Assembly: GCA_964019155.1 (NCBI GenBank)
Contig: OZ025240.1
Span: forward strand, 39,900,715 to 39,964,714
Source of the DNA: Osedax fenrisi
Taxonomy: Eukaryota; Annelida; Polychaeta; Sabellida; Siboglinidae
DNA length: 64,000 nt
Reading direction: 5' to 3'
Shown here piece after piece: positions 24,584 through 37,872 of this stretch. Both the position numbers and the translations under genes were made by a program. The notes under the pieces were generated by a model, which was not told where the DNA came from, did no database searches, and saw only the letters and a program-made list of their open reading frames with translations. How positions within the stretch are numbered: position 1 is the first letter of the stretch; every line of letters begins with the position of its first letter.

Positions 24584-27082
24584 TTAGTCATTCCTAACTT
24601 GAACTTTGAAAAGTATCGGCTGCCAAGATGGGTTGTATTCCTTAATATGATAGTACGTTACTATGAAAGTTACTTACTACCAAGTAACTATGTTCAATAT
24701 TCAATATTATATTATATATTCAATATTATATGAATATGTACTTAACTAAATTAACTTTAAATCTAAATTTAATAAATTATTTAAAAAAATAATTTTCAGT
24801 TTTTAGTTCTAACATTATCATAATCATTATGATGGTTATCATTGTGAAAATTACTATTCACGATTTCCTGAAACTTCTATTTGTATATTCGTAATAAGCA
24901 TAACTTTATTATAGAAAAGTTGATTGTAATTCTCATATCTTGGATACACAGCCATTGTTGCAGTCATTACACATGGACTCTATTTCATGAATATAGTGAT
25001 TTGATGACATAGACACATTATGTATCACTTATCCCTGTGAATCCCAGCTATTTTTAATAAAATGTGAAAATAATCTATATTTAACAAAAAGTGTACACAC
25101 CTTTTTACAAAAGGATTATTGGTATTCAAATATTGATAATTATATATAACAAGTTATATTTATTTTATAAAGTATAAGATATATTATATAAATCTGGAAA
25201 CAAAATTAGATTTGAATTATTATTCGTAATATAATACTTAATTAATTATAGTATTATAATTAATTGTTAATTAAAATAGTTTCATATTTCAATAAATAAA
25301 TACTCCATAAAATATTATAATATACATACATATTCTAATGGATAAAATGTTTATAACATTCTAGTTAATAATAAACTGAACAAATATTATATATTAATTA
25401 TTTATTATATTAATTAATTTATTTATTTATTAAAATTAATCAAGTATTTTCATAATAAATATTATATAATTTTGTATTTTGACATAATACTCAAAATCTA
25501 AGATATAAAGACATATTTGAAAGAATCCTATCACCTATATTGGATATTATAACATATAAAATCATTTGTATTAGTATAATTTAACTACTGAGTTTTTTTT
25601 AATATTAGTTTATATTCACCAAATGAAAAAGCATTAAATTTTATAAATTATGTGCGATTTGAGATGCGTAGATTTCACAGAGTTATATACTATTAATATA
25701 TATATATAATTTATAAGGAAAATATCTAGTTATACATGTATGTTAATTATGTATTATAAGTATTCATCATATGATATAAGGTATAATATGCATATATATA
25801 ATTATACAGGCAATATTACCATCATTTATAATAATACATTTTTAATATAAAATTGTATCCATAATGTTATATATTATATTATTATATGCATAGTTCATAC
25901 TATATTTATCTATTTATACTATTTACTAAATAGTATTTAGCACAATTAATTCTATAATAATAAATAATGAGTGATTTAATTTATTATGTAAATATAGACA
26001 GATTAATAAAAGGAGATATTGTGGTTTTATTGTAGATTAATTTATTTAAAATAAGTAAATATATAATAAAGCGTAGTAAAGGCAGTGTAACTAACCACCC
26101 CTCTACATGCTTTGTTGTTTATAACATCACACAATTATATTCATACAATATTGACTTTTAATTCATATATGTATACATATATATATATGTGTGTATGTAT
26201 TTGTGTGTGTATGTAAAAACTAAATAATAATACAGATATAAATATGGTATAAACTATGCAATATAAATATACTACATACACTTATGAATACACATTTATA
26301 TTGAATTTGTATTATTACATAGATGAAATCTTCTATAATATAATATTATCATTATATTATTATGTTATTAATTTATAATTATCATGTAAAGCTAGCTATT
26401 TCCCTTATGACTCTATGTATATATGTATTTACATGTATACATGTATGTGTACTTGTGTATACTAAATAGTATATATTCATGGCTATTCATAGATGATTGT
26501 ATTTATAGCATAATAGCATAATTAGTGTGCTATGTAATATTGCATAATCTCTTTTCTGTGTTGAAGCAGTATTATGTGCCGTGCTTAGTAACAGGTATGT
26601 ATATACATAATCCTTGAATGTGTATGATTATTATAATGATTATGATTAATGATAATGACAAAATTCTATATGAAATTATATTTTAATTGGATTAACTAAC
26701 ATTTAAAAATGTATTAAAAGTGATATCCTATCATTACTAGTAGAGATGAACATTTCAGCTATTACAATTAACCACTTATATATTTCACAATTCTTGATAC
26801 AACCATGTTCACTATTGCAAGTATTGTCTAATATGTATGATTATGAGATTGATATATAATTACGTTTCGTAATTCTTGTGGTTTACCCATACCGTATGGT
26901 ATATAATCCGTATATCACAAATAAAATCGTTCCGATGGCTAATAATAATAAATAAAATATACATAATTAGTTAACATATACACATCATATTTCATGTTTT
27001 AAATGTATCGATACATACTATTAACATATATACATAAGATAATGTTATAGTATGGTATATACATTATATAATATAATATATG

Positions 27083-27121
<39 letters not shown>

Positions 27122-28152
27122 TACCAGATTTGGTAGATATTATTTTTATATGTTTTTATTATTTGAAAAAATAATTAAATATATTAAAAGAGTATATCAT
27201 AAGTAAGGGGATTCATGGTCTTTAGATTTCAATGTAATTATGATAAGACATTTTTTTGTTGAAAATTAAAAATCTCAAGAAATAATTAAGAATTTCACAT
27301 AATTTGAATACCATTTAGATATATTGTGTTAATAGTTCTATATAATTTTTAAATGATTAGAATATTAGTTTTGAAAATATCGGTATTTTAAAAAAGTAAA
27401 AAATATATAATAATGAAATATTTATTTTTTAAATTTAATTATCAATTATTTATCAACTCTATATCTAATAACACATATTTTCTATAGCTACAATATACAT
27501 ATAATACTAAACATACTGTGGAAATTTGACTAAGTTTGTTCAATTATTTACTGATAAATAGCAATTTTCATAAAAAAAAACAAATATTCTAAGATAATTG
27601 ATGTTAAAGATTGACTATATTATTTATCTGCTTTTTGAATCTTATTATTATGTTAAAATTTATTTTAGCTAATTCTTACAATTTTAATATTATATTTATA
27701 TAACTTGTATAATTTTGACATAAATTGCATCTATATAAATTATTGAAAAATAGTGTAATAATAACAGACATTTTGCACTATTTTTTTAATCATTATTTTA
27801 TTAGAAATAGGTAGTGTTATAAAATTATGTTTTTATGCTTTATATATGTTTTTAACATATGATATTTTGACATATCATACAGTATACATGTAGTAATCTA
27901 TTTTATAAATACCTTTTTTTTTTAATTTTTTTAATTTTAAAGACTGTGAATCCCCTTAATGAATATGATAATGTTCACCTTCATGGCAATATTTTAAAAA
28001 ATGGTTACAAAATGATAATAAATGAATAATATTTATTTTACTTATATACTTTATATAACTAATTAATAAACATGGAATATGTATACCATATAATATAGTT
28101 ATATAATAAGTACTGTTATATGTTGCATTGTCTACCAAATGGTTATAATATT

Positions 28153-28201
<49 letters not shown>

Positions 28202-31200
28202 ACACATTCTATTATTTTCATTATTTATAGAGGCCTTGAAATGCACACATTAAATACTTTATAGTGCTTAAACAAAATTCACATTGTCCTATGATATTGA
28301 AAGTTACAGTATTTTTTAATATATCCTTATTAATATTTTATAAAAAATATATATTTTTGAAAATCAATTAGATATTTAAAGTGCATGTATAAGGATTAAA
28401 ATAGGCAAATAAAGGTTACCAAATGTTACTAACTATTACTACTTTTCATATAACTGAGTTGTATAACCACTATTAATATACCTCATTTTAAATGGTACTA
28501 ACCATGAAAGGCTGGCATAAAACCTAACAAATTGTGAATTAATTTATTTTGTTTTTATTATACATTTAACTCCCGATAAGTCGGATTCGCAAGGGACCGG
28601 GAAAAGTGTCCGACTTAGCGAGATATCTGACTTATCCGAGATTAAGAATATCATGCAAATAATACATGAAATGCTCAGCGCGAGTTAAAGGGGTTCACGG
28701 TCTTTAGATTTCAATGTAATTAGATAGGACTTTTTTTTTTTTTGAAAATTCAAAAACTCAAGAAATAATTAAGATTTTCACATAATTTAAATTGCATAAC
28801 ATTAAGATATATTGTGTTAATTCGTCTATAGGAATTCTAAATGATTAGAATAATAGTTTTGAAAATATCAACATTTTTAAAAAATAAAAAATTTATAAAA
28901 ATAAAATATCTATTTTTAAAATTTAATTATCAATTATTTATAAACTCTACATCTAATCACAAATATTTTCTGTAGCTACAATATAGAGATAATACTAAAC
29001 ATACTGTCAACATTTGAACAAGTTTAGTCAATTATTCATTGAGAAATAGAAATTAAAAAAAAAAACTAATATTCTGAAATAATTGATGTTAAAGATTGAC
29101 TATATTATTTATTTGCTTTTTGACATTTATTATTATGGTAAAAGTTAGTTTAGCTAATTATTACAATTTTTATATTACTTGTATAATTTGTCATGCTTTT
29201 GACATAAATTGCATCTATATAAATTATTATTATTATATATTATAGTTGCATATGAAAGAATACAAATATAAAAAAAATAAATTTTATTATAATTATGATT
29301 GATTTTTTTTTATTAGATAATATTATAAGAGTAATCCACTTCCATAATCCTTTGCTGAACTTTTCCTTCTCTGTCTTGCCCGTCTCCCTTCCCTAGAGTA
29401 TGTCTTTTCTTTTTAGAGGATCTCACTCTTTTATTATTATAGAACAAAGCCAACGGCCAATCACTAGCATCTATAAAATGAAACCAACAGATGGCGCTGG
29501 TAGACATGAAAATAAATATATTATTGATATCACTGTTTTTAAATATTTCAAATTGATACATTATAACTATTGAAAAACAGTGTTATAATATATGTAAACC
29601 GTAATTTTTGCGCTATTTTCTAAATTATTATTTTATTAGAAATATGTAGTGTTATAAAATTATATTTTTTTATGCTTTATATATGTTTTTAACATGTGAT
29701 ATTTTGACATATCATGCATTATACATGTAGTAATCTATTTTTACAATAACATTTTTTTTTTTAATTTTTTTTTTTTAAAGACCGTGAATCCCCTTAAATG
29801 GTTACCGAAATATTGAATATCCAACAATCAGCAACATAAAATGTTGTATTCAATTATTTTACTTACTAAAATTATAATATACATTATTTAAAGTAAACAT
29901 TTCTGACAATTTATAAAAAGTCCGACCTATCCAGTATAAAAATCATAAAAATGACTATAATATTTGTCCGACTTATAGAAAAGTCAGACTTATCTAATTA
30001 ATTTAACATGGAACTAGATACAAATTCAACCAAACCAACTAAATGTGTCCGACTTATCCGTAGTCCGACTTACAGAGAGTTGACTGTATTTAAAAAAAAA
30101 TATAATATTTTATCATTTTAATTTTAAATTCATATTATGATTTAATATAGTATGAATTATAAAAATATAACATTAATATAATTAGAATTATAAAAGGATT
30201 TATAAAAAAATTTTAAAAATTTGATAACATAATAATCTACAAATTATTTATATAAATTAATTATTGAAAAATCATAAATATTTGCAAAAAATACAAGAAC
30301 CAATTTTTTTTTAATCCTAGAAAAACCCAAAAAACCAACTTGGCCAACCATGTAACCAAGTTATGAAATATTGCTATTAACACATTTTTAATATATATAT
30401 AATAAGTTTCAGATAATATCCTGATCCATTTACAATACCTAATTATATTATTTATCATCATTGACCATTAATAGGATATTTACTAGTGTTGGAAACGGTT
30501 TCGAATATCGAATCGAATATTCGATTCTTTCAAATAGTAAATTTTCGAATTTGACAGATATTCGAAAATGTCGAATACCTAAATCTAATTATTCGAAAAT
30601 ATCGAATACCTAAATCTAATTATTCGAAAATATCGAATACCTAAACTAAATTATTCGAAAAATTCGAATATCAAAACTAAATTATTCGAAAAATTCGAAT
30701 ATCAAAATGTAACTATTCAAAAAAAACGGTAAAAGGTATGCATATATTTTATTAAACAATAAACAAATAATTTAATACTATTTACCCTAGGCTATTTACT
30801 TTCATTTTAACCTTTTTAACTATAATATAATTCATTATTTTATTTAAAATAATTGAAACGTATCTTTATTATTATTAATAAATATAAATTTTATTATAAT
30901 TTAAAATAATAGAAACATCTTTATTATCATTACTAGATTATTTAGTTAATATAATTTAAATAACTATAAATAATTTTATTTAACTAATTTAACTAATCGA
31001 TAAATATCATATCCTAATTCAATATTTATTTAAAATAATAGAAACTTATCTCTATTTTATAATGAAATAGATGAACTGAAATTATATCTGTATAAACCGA
31101 GAATTGACCGGAGTGATTGTCCATTAATGTGGTGGTCTGACCACGATAAGGAATTTCCAATTCTTTCCAAGATTGCAAAAAATATTTAACAGGGCAGTCA

Positions 31201-34200
31201 TAATCTATTCCTGCAGAAAGAATATTTTCTATGTCTCCAAATATTTTAACAAAAAAACGTTCAAACTTATGTACAGATAAATTAGACTTATTTATCATTA
31301 ATTGATCATTAATCAAAATTCATAACCCTTTTTAATTATATTACATTCTATTATTATATATATTTGTCAAAATAAATTATTATTATTATTTTTAATTATT
31401 AAATATATTTACTATTTGAAACCTTCAAAGTGTATTTATTGACTATTTTACACCTTAGAAATGGATAATTTGACTATTAGAAAACTTTGTATACTTAATT
31501 TAACACAAATAATACTATTTGAAACCTTCGAAGTGTATTTATTTACTATTTGAAACCTTCGAATACTTAATTTAATAAAAATAATACTATTTGAAACCTT
31601 CGAAGTGTATTTATTTACTATTTGAAAACTTTGAATACTTAATTTAATACAAATAATACTATTTAAAACCTTCAAAGTGTATTTATTTACTATTTTATAC
31701 CTAGGAAATGAATAATTTACCTATTAGAAAACTTTGTATACTTAATTTAACACAAATAATACTATTTGAAACCTTCGAAGTGTATTTATTTACTATTTGA
31801 AACCTTCGAATACTTAATTTAATAAAAATAATACTATTTGAAACCTTCGAAGTGTATTTATTTACTATTCGAAACCTTCGAATACTTAATTTAATAAAAA
31901 TAATACTATTTGAAACCTTCGAAGTGTATTTATTTACTATTCGAAATCTTCGAATACTTAATTTAATAAAAATAATATTATTTGAAACCTTCGAAGTGTA
32001 TTCATTTACTATTCGAAACCTTCGAATGAGTGAAAAATCTGAAAATTTCCAACACTAATATTTACTACTATAAATAAGTAACACAATTATTATGTAAACT
32101 TTTTTTATTAATATTAAACATCACTCAATTATATTTATTATAAGTTACAGAAAAATTATATTTGAGAGGGATTCTTAAGGGGGTTCACGGTCTTTAGATT
32201 TCAATGTAATTAGATAGGACTTTTTTTTTTTTGAAAATTCAAAAACTCAAGAAATAATTAAGATTTTCACATAATTTAAATTGCATAACATTAAGATATA
32301 TTGTGTTAATTCGTCTATAGGAATTCTAAATGATTAGAATAATAGTTTTGAAAATATCAACATTTTTAAAAAATAAAAAATTTATAAAAATAAAATATCT
32401 ATTTTTAAAATTTAATTATCAATTATTTATAAACTCTACATCTAATCACTAAATAATTAGATAGGACTTTTTTTTTTTTTGAAAATTCAAAAACTCAAGA
32501 AATAATTAAGATTTTCACATAATTTAAATTGCATAACATTAAGATATATTGTGTTAATTCGTCTATAGGAATTCTAAATGATTAGAATAATAGTTTTGAA
32601 AATATCAATATTTTTAAAAAATAAAAAATTTATAAAAATAAAATATCTATTTTTAAAATTTAATTATCAATTATAAACTCTACATCTAATCACAAATATT
32701 TTCTGTAGCTACAATATAGAGATAATACTAAACATACTGTCAAAATTTGAACAAGTTTAGTCAATTATTCATTGAGAAATAGAAATTAAAAAAAAAAAAA
32801 CTAATATTCTGAAATAATTGATGTTCAAGATTGACTATATTATTTATCTGCTTTTTGACATTTATTATTATGGTAAAGGTTAGTTTAGCTAATTCTTACA
32901 ATTTTTATATTACTTGTATAATTTGTCATGCTTTTGACATAAATTGCATCTATATAAATTATTATTATTATATATTATAGTTGCATATGAAAGAATACAA
33001 ATATAAAAAAAATAAATTTTATTATAATTATGATTGATTTTTTTTTATTAGATAATATTATAAGAGTAATCCACTTCCATAATCCTTTGCTGAACTTTTC
33101 CTTCTCTGTCTTGCCCGTCTCCCTTCCCTAGAGTATGTCACCTGTTTCTTTTTAGAGGACCTCACTCTTTTATTATTATAGAACAAAGCCAACGGCCAAT
33201 CACTAGCATTTATAAAATGAAACCAACATATGGCGCTGGTAGACATGAAAATAAATATATTATTGATATTACTGTTTTTAAATATTTCAAATTGATATAT
33301 TATAACTATTGAAAAACAGTGTTATAATATATGTAAACCGTAATTTTTGCGCTATTTTCTAAATTATTATTTTATTAGAAATATGTAGTGTTATAAAATT
33401 ATATTTTTTTATGCTTTATATATGTTTTTAACATGTGATATTTTGACATATCATGCATTATACATGTAGTAATCTATTTTTACAATAACATTTTTTTTTT
33501 TAATTTTTTTTTTTTAAAGACCGTGAATCCCCTTAATAGTAATTAATACAATTTAGTTAAATTTAATAATTAATTGTACTTAGAATAATAATTGTATTAT
33601 ACCTATGCTTATTAAAGAAATGTGTTAGCTTCTTATAGTGTATATTTTTCTAGTATATATAGAATATATGTATATATATATAAATAAACAGTTTTTATCC
33701 AAATATGATTATTCTGTTTTATAGTTTATTTAAATAATGATTATATTAATGACATTCTATACAAATTATACATTTGTTAAAAATTCTATATTACGTATAT
33801 ACGTCATATTTATTGAGAGGGATAACATTTACAGATATATATATATATATATATATTTAATACCAAATAGATGTTTGTAATTCAGCATCTATACTTTCAC
33901 ACAAATAGAGTGATAGCACCCTCGCCTATCTATTTACATGTAAACAGCAATAATGACGAATCTGGCAATAATCCTTAACATAGAAATTATTCTATTATGT
34001 ATTTGTTATATCAATTAATATATGCGTACAATTATAATGAAAAACTAAATTATATTATCTCACATGACAGATTATACTGTGGGACATTAATGAGAAGAAC
34101 TTGAAGGAAACCTGCACTTACATCAAACGTGAATGGGGGTATAACATCGTATACAATGTCTGTGATATCATTGACTATAGTCTTGTCGATAAATTGGTAT

Positions 34201-37200
34201 AATTAATTTAATATTAGAATATATTATTTATAATTTCTTTATAAGCTATAAATATAAAATATAATCTAATTGCGTAATATAATATGATATCTCTAAATAT
34301 CAAATAGTTATTAAATTTCATATTTAGAACTAACAACTTTGTCTTTTTTATAAGTTTTATAAATTCTATATATCATATATTCTAAATTTAAAAATAATAT
34401 TAATAATTAGATTATCCGTAAAATTAAATACCGTAAAGTATTCCGTACTTAATATCTAGTTTAGGTGACCGAGCCCTCGTATATTCACCATCGCGCACAG
34501 CTTTCAGACATAAGGAAGGAGCACGGGGGTGTAACGCTACTGGTTAACAACGCAGGGGTTCTACTGGAGACGGGACCGGCTCATACGGCTCGCATCTCTC
34601 GCGTCAAGAAAACCTTCGATGTGAACACATTCGCTCAGATTAATGTTGGTAGCATGTCGGCATTCCTTCCCTAGTTGTGAGCGATACTCACACGCAGTGC
34701 TGTGCTACTAATTTCCGCACTTGCAATTGCTCTCTATTTACTATATAAATTACTACATAATTTTCACTTGCACTTTATATAATATTTAATTGTGCGCAGT
34801 TTCAGCCTCATTAATGTCAGAACTTGAACTTAAACAGCAAATATCACTGGTAATCGCAGCACTATATAGTACCTCGCACTTCCCATCACTGTGTACACAT
34901 AACTCCCTATTGTACCAAACTTAATCCATATCTTTAATATTCATTATTTAGCTCTTATTCAGTATTATTATTAATTGTATGTATATACATAGATATATAA
35001 AATATGTTATTTTGATGAACTAATGAAAATAATTTAAGGGCCAGCGAAACATCATATTTACATGGTAAAGATAGGAGATTTAAAAAAAAAGTCCGATAAC
35101 TTTAAAATAAATAAGAGAATAACTAAATGTTGTAGTCTCATTAACTACATTTATATCTATATATATTAAGTTATAGAAGTATATGATAATTATATGTCGA
35201 TGAGAATGATACATATAAAAACTAATTTCAAAATATCCAGTAACTAAGTTTTACTTTTAGTTTGTACTAAATATATATGAAGAGATATTATTTTGAATAA
35301 ATTCTGAACGTTTCTTATACATTTATAAAGTATATCTAAAGTTATGAATTTTCAAGAATAACAATTAAATTTAAAAGTAAAGAGCAGTAATATCAGTTTT
35401 TTTTTAAATTATAAATATTTTACTATCATAAAGTTTATTTTTATATTGTTGTATTTATAAATACTTATTTATAACACTTATAGTTACTTTTATACATTAA
35501 GACATATATCATTTTTAAAATAACATATTACATTTTATGAATTTATATAATATTATATATAACAATAATTAAATAAATGTAAATTTTGAATATATCAATA
35601 GTTTTGTTTCATAGAAAATAAAATAGATAAATAAAACCAATTGGTGTTAATGAATTACATGAATAAATTAAAACTACCGATTTAAAGTTAAATATACATG
35701 TAAATAATTCAATATAATAGATTGTCATAATTTATTGTATATTCCATTCTAGCACTATTAATATTTATTACTTTACACAGTTAACAAGTAAAGTTCTCCC
35801 ATTAATGTTATCGAGGTCAAAAGGTCATATAGTTCAGATTAGTTCCATAGCATCGTTGATACCCATACCACAAGCGTCTGCCTACAGTGCATCAAAGTTT
35901 GCTATCACCGGTTGGTACAGTATTGATTACGTAATGAATTCATTATTATAAAGTACTTTATAAAATATCAATTATTTTATTTATAAATCAACACTTATAC
36001 AAATTTTAGTTTTTAAAATTACTTTTTATATCAAACAATAGATTTAATCTGGTAAACATATTAATTTTCAAGTTATTATCAAATGATATATTAGCCTATT
36101 GTTACAAATACTGTTAATTTTAGAAATGTATAAGCTATACAAATAAAATTATTTTTCTAAAATTTCAATATTTAAACATTATAAATAAATTTGTATATTT
36201 TAAATATTATAGAAATATTTTTAAATTTGTATATTGTATATAATAATATTTATTCATTTAAATCACGTATGTATATAAATATATATATTTATCGAATATA
36301 ATTAAAATAATGGATACAATGGATCCCACAAGAAGTCACACACAGTACATGTTATAAATAACTGTGAGTGGCCCAGGACAATACAATACAAATATTAACA
36401 TATTTTTTTTCTTGTGTTTGGATTTATTGTTTATTAAGTTCTTGATATTGATATATAATCAATACAAATTAATATTATTTATAAATAGATATTTACTTTT
36501 ATTGAATGATTTATTATTATAATGAAGTTTATAATTAATGAACGTAATACATATATGAATATTATCTATTTATAGGTTATATGGATTGTTTAAGGACAGA
36601 ATTATATGGAAAAGGTATAAATACAACAGTTATTTGCCCTCATCAAATTACTACAGATTTATTTAACGGAGCAACAACAAGGTTTGACTTCATAATAAGA
36701 GTAACGATAAGTATATATTTATTATAATTATGTTTTTATTAAAAGATAAATGAAAATTTATAATGAATTCAATTTGACAGAATATATTTTATAACTTAAT
36801 AATATTATTATAAATTACATTTTAACATTATATATAAGAAATTCCTTTGATATATTTTAATAAGAAAATCCTATTGATAACAGTGCTAATAATAACTATT
36901 GTAGTAACTCATATTAACATATTCGACGACCACCCACTACAGACTAGAATTACTATTGCCGCCGCTGTCCCCTTCGTACGTAGCAGAGCAGACTGTTGAA
37001 GCCACTTTAACTAACACCGAATTCATGATCATCCCTCGCCTGTTGTACGCCATCTATCTCATTAGGAAGTTAGTATACAACCGCAGCAGAACTAGCAGAA
37101 AAAAGCTTGTAGCATTAGTTCAGACGAATGGTGCATGAAACCTGCACAATCGCAATTCTACCTTTTACGTTGAATAATTCGGTCATAGAATAATACCGAA

Positions 37201-37872
37201 AAGTATGATGGAAGTTTGAAATTCTTATCTAACATCAATACCATTTTTCATCCATCGAATTACCGTCCTTCGATGTTTATCTCTGTTTTGATTGATCACA
37301 AATAAAAATTACCCTATTTTTTGACTGACGTCAATATATTGAAGGATAAAAATCCTTTTTGTAATAATAGGTGTCACTATATTACTTATTTAAATAACTT
37401 TAATATTTATTATATATGAATGACAGTTTATTTAAATATAGGTAGCGATACAATATATGTATCTGAAAACTATAGTGATAATACAATATATACGTGTTGA
37501 TACAAATCGGCGATATTGATGTGAGAGGGTATATATTGTTTATCCTTCGATCAATTTTCATCAGTCGGCAATTCGACGTACGAAAAATGGTATTGATGTG
37601 AGAGCCCTATTAGTTATATAATCAAGTATATTTTATTATTTAATATGTATATATTAATAATGATATAGAAATTAATTATAATATATATATATATATATAT
37701 GTATGTGTATTGATTAACAATTATTGATCTTACTAAGATGCCGACATCATAATCCATCCTTATTCACACCCTCAGAATAGTTCCATTGGAAGCATGGTCT
37801 CATATCGAGAGTTTCACAAGAGTTAACACCGCTATGGATTCTTACAGGAACGTCCTCAACGAACAAACCTGA
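23312..37872 (+). CDS. Membrane-anchored short-chain dehydrogenase/reductase (seven exons)
   Basis: Exons 23312-23539, 34071-34196, 34465-34644, 35781-35910, 36576-36681, 36943-37068 and 37776-37872. Lengths and phases agree and total 993 nt, 330 residues plus TGA. Residues ~3-42 are a hydrophobic anchor. The cofactor motif TGGGRGLG is at ~55-62, the acidic residue after beta-2 in LWDIN at ~81 favours NAD(H), NNAG is at ~146, the catalytic Ser lies in QISSIAS (~200) and YSASK gives Tyr ~213 and Lys ~217. The C-terminal part (LPPLSPSYVAEQTVEA, MIIPRLLYAIYLIRK, IVPLEAW) resembles the SDR16C/RDH10/HSD17B11 group, which oxidise retinol, steroids or long-chain alcohols at ER or lipid-droplet membranes. 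Substrate cannot be told. The last donor (GGAA/GTTAGT) was chosen by phase. Intron 1 is 10.5 kb. Confidence 0.92.
23949..24245. repeat. 12-bp minisatellite
   Basis: About 25 tandem units of ATTGAATATCAT, the last three mutated to ATTCGATATCAT. The long open frames on both strands are artefacts of the repeat. It is 400 bp into intron 1 of the dehydrogenase. Confidence 0.95.
24325..24665. mobile_element. Inverted-repeat element with shared core, locus A
   Basis: Arms of about 75 bp (left with GCCGATAAATTTCAAAGTTC and CAAGTTGGG, right with CTAACTTGAACTTTGAAAAG and TATCGGCTGCCAAG) flank a core reading TTTTCACTGGTTTGGTTGGG, TTTAGTTTTAATATTTCCAG, TTTAGCTGTATTACATCCTG and a (TA)n tract. The core is shared with 54334-54860 and 58389-58612; the arms are not. 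Confidence 0.75.
24666..27200. other. Dehydrogenase intron 1, first part: no gene seen
   Basis: AT-rich intronic sequence with short (AT)n and (TG)n tracts, including 26170-26215 and 27085-27118. No repeats of a recognised family and no coding segment seen. Confidence 0.6.
27207..27955 (+). mobile_element. TTAA-type MITE, copy 1 (older)
   Basis: Ends GGGGATTCATGGTCTTTAG and AAGACTGTGAATCCCC, 749 bp, flanked by GTAA (mutated TTAA) and TTAA. The body follows copies 2 and 3 but lacks the ~600-bp central region with the conserved CCAACGGCCAATCAC block. Confidence 0.85.
28155..28199. repeat. (AT)n microsatellite
   Basis: Uninterrupted TA/AT repeat. Confidence 0.9.
28563..30086 (+). mobile_element. 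pogo/Tigger-like non-autonomous element (host of a nested MITE)
   Basis: Ends at TA on both sides (28561-28562, 30087-30088). Left end CATTTAACTCCCGATAAGTC, right end the complement of CAGTCAACTCTCTGTAAGTC, with repeated GTCCGACTTA motifs inside both ends. TA target and this TIR type are typical of pogo-like Tc1/mariner elements. The TTAA-type MITE copy 2 is inserted at 28689-29793; without it the element is about 420 bp. Confidence 0.8.
28689..29793 (+). mobile_element. TTAA-type MITE, copy 2
   Basis: 1105 bp with ends AGGGGTTCACGGTCTTTAG and AAGACCGTGAATCCCC between perfect TTAA duplicates (28685-28688, 29794-29797). TTAA targets are used by piggyBac and Kolobok superfamilies; the GGGG terminus does not decide between them. 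A central block at ~29330-29530 contains GCCAACGGCCAATCACTAGC and a minus-strand frame MSTSAICWFHFIDASDWPL that is probably not a gene. Confidence 0.9.
30484..32057 (+). mobile_element. hAT transposon, decayed, internal tandem repeats
   Basis: Terminal repeats TAGTGTTGGAAAC and TTTCCAACACTA, with a perfect 8-bp duplication ATATTTAC at 30476-30483 and 32058-32065. Left subterminal region has repeated ATTCGAAAATATCGAATACC units (30490-30710). The right half (31410-32030) is a 72-bp tandem array with ACCTTCGAAGTGTATTTATT and TACTTAATTTAATAAAAAT. The transposase remnant at 31050-31312 makes the hAT call firm. Confidence 0.93.
31050..31312 (+). pseudogene. hAT transposase C-terminal dimerisation domain, pseudogene
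   Basis: Plus-strand frame reads FYNEIDELKLYLYKPRI, then PLMWWSDHDKEFPILSKIAK and a TAA near 31188. A second frame continues with SIPAERIFSMSPNILTKKRS and ends DKLDLFIIN. These are the W-W, FPILSK, IPAERxFS and LTKKRSNL signatures of the hAT C-terminal dimerisation region. The catalytic RNase H-like core and BED finger are absent, and one stop plus a frame change interrupt it, so the element cannot move by itself. The minus-strand open frame over the same bases is a shadow. Confidence 0.88.
32179..33532 (+). mobile_element. TTAA-type MITE, copy 3 with internal duplication
   Basis: 1354 bp between perfect TTAA duplicates (32175-32178, 33533-33536), ends GGGGGTTCACGGTCTTTAG and AAGACCGTGAATCCCC. 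It is nearly identical to copy 2 except that about 250 bp of the left end is repeated in tandem (32205-32450 and 32458-32690), restarting at the TAATTAGATAGGACTTTT segment. Confidence 0.9.
33537..34070. other. End of dehydrogenase intron 1: no further feature
   Basis: AT-rich sequence with an (AT)n tract at 33836-33856, up to the exon 2 acceptor CACATGACAG. Confidence 0.6.
35034..35100 (+). mobile_element. Left end of a TTAA-type DNA element (orphan)
   Basis: TTAA then GGGCCAGCGAAACATCATAT and TTACATGGTAAAGATAGG, as at 1451 and 46837. Lies in dehydrogenase intron 3; no right end seen. Confidence 0.5.
36295..36465 (-). repeat. SINE family 2 body fragment
   Basis: ATGGATCCCACAAGAAGTCA, ATGTTATAAATAACTGTGAG, GACAATACAATACAAATA and TTTATTAAGTTCTTGATA follow the family 2 body in reverse orientation. 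The tRNA-like head is lost. Lies in dehydrogenase intron 4. Confidence 0.75.

Noticed and set aside
31448..32058. Open frames with IRNLRILNL and KLSIQSFQI repeats
   Set aside because: They are the 72-bp tandem array inside the hAT element.
29313..33246. Minus frames MSTSAICWFHF... at 29313-29561 and 33058-33246
   Set aside because: Both lie at the same place inside two copies of one MITE; a frame repeated only with the element and without a start or family match is not supported as a gene.
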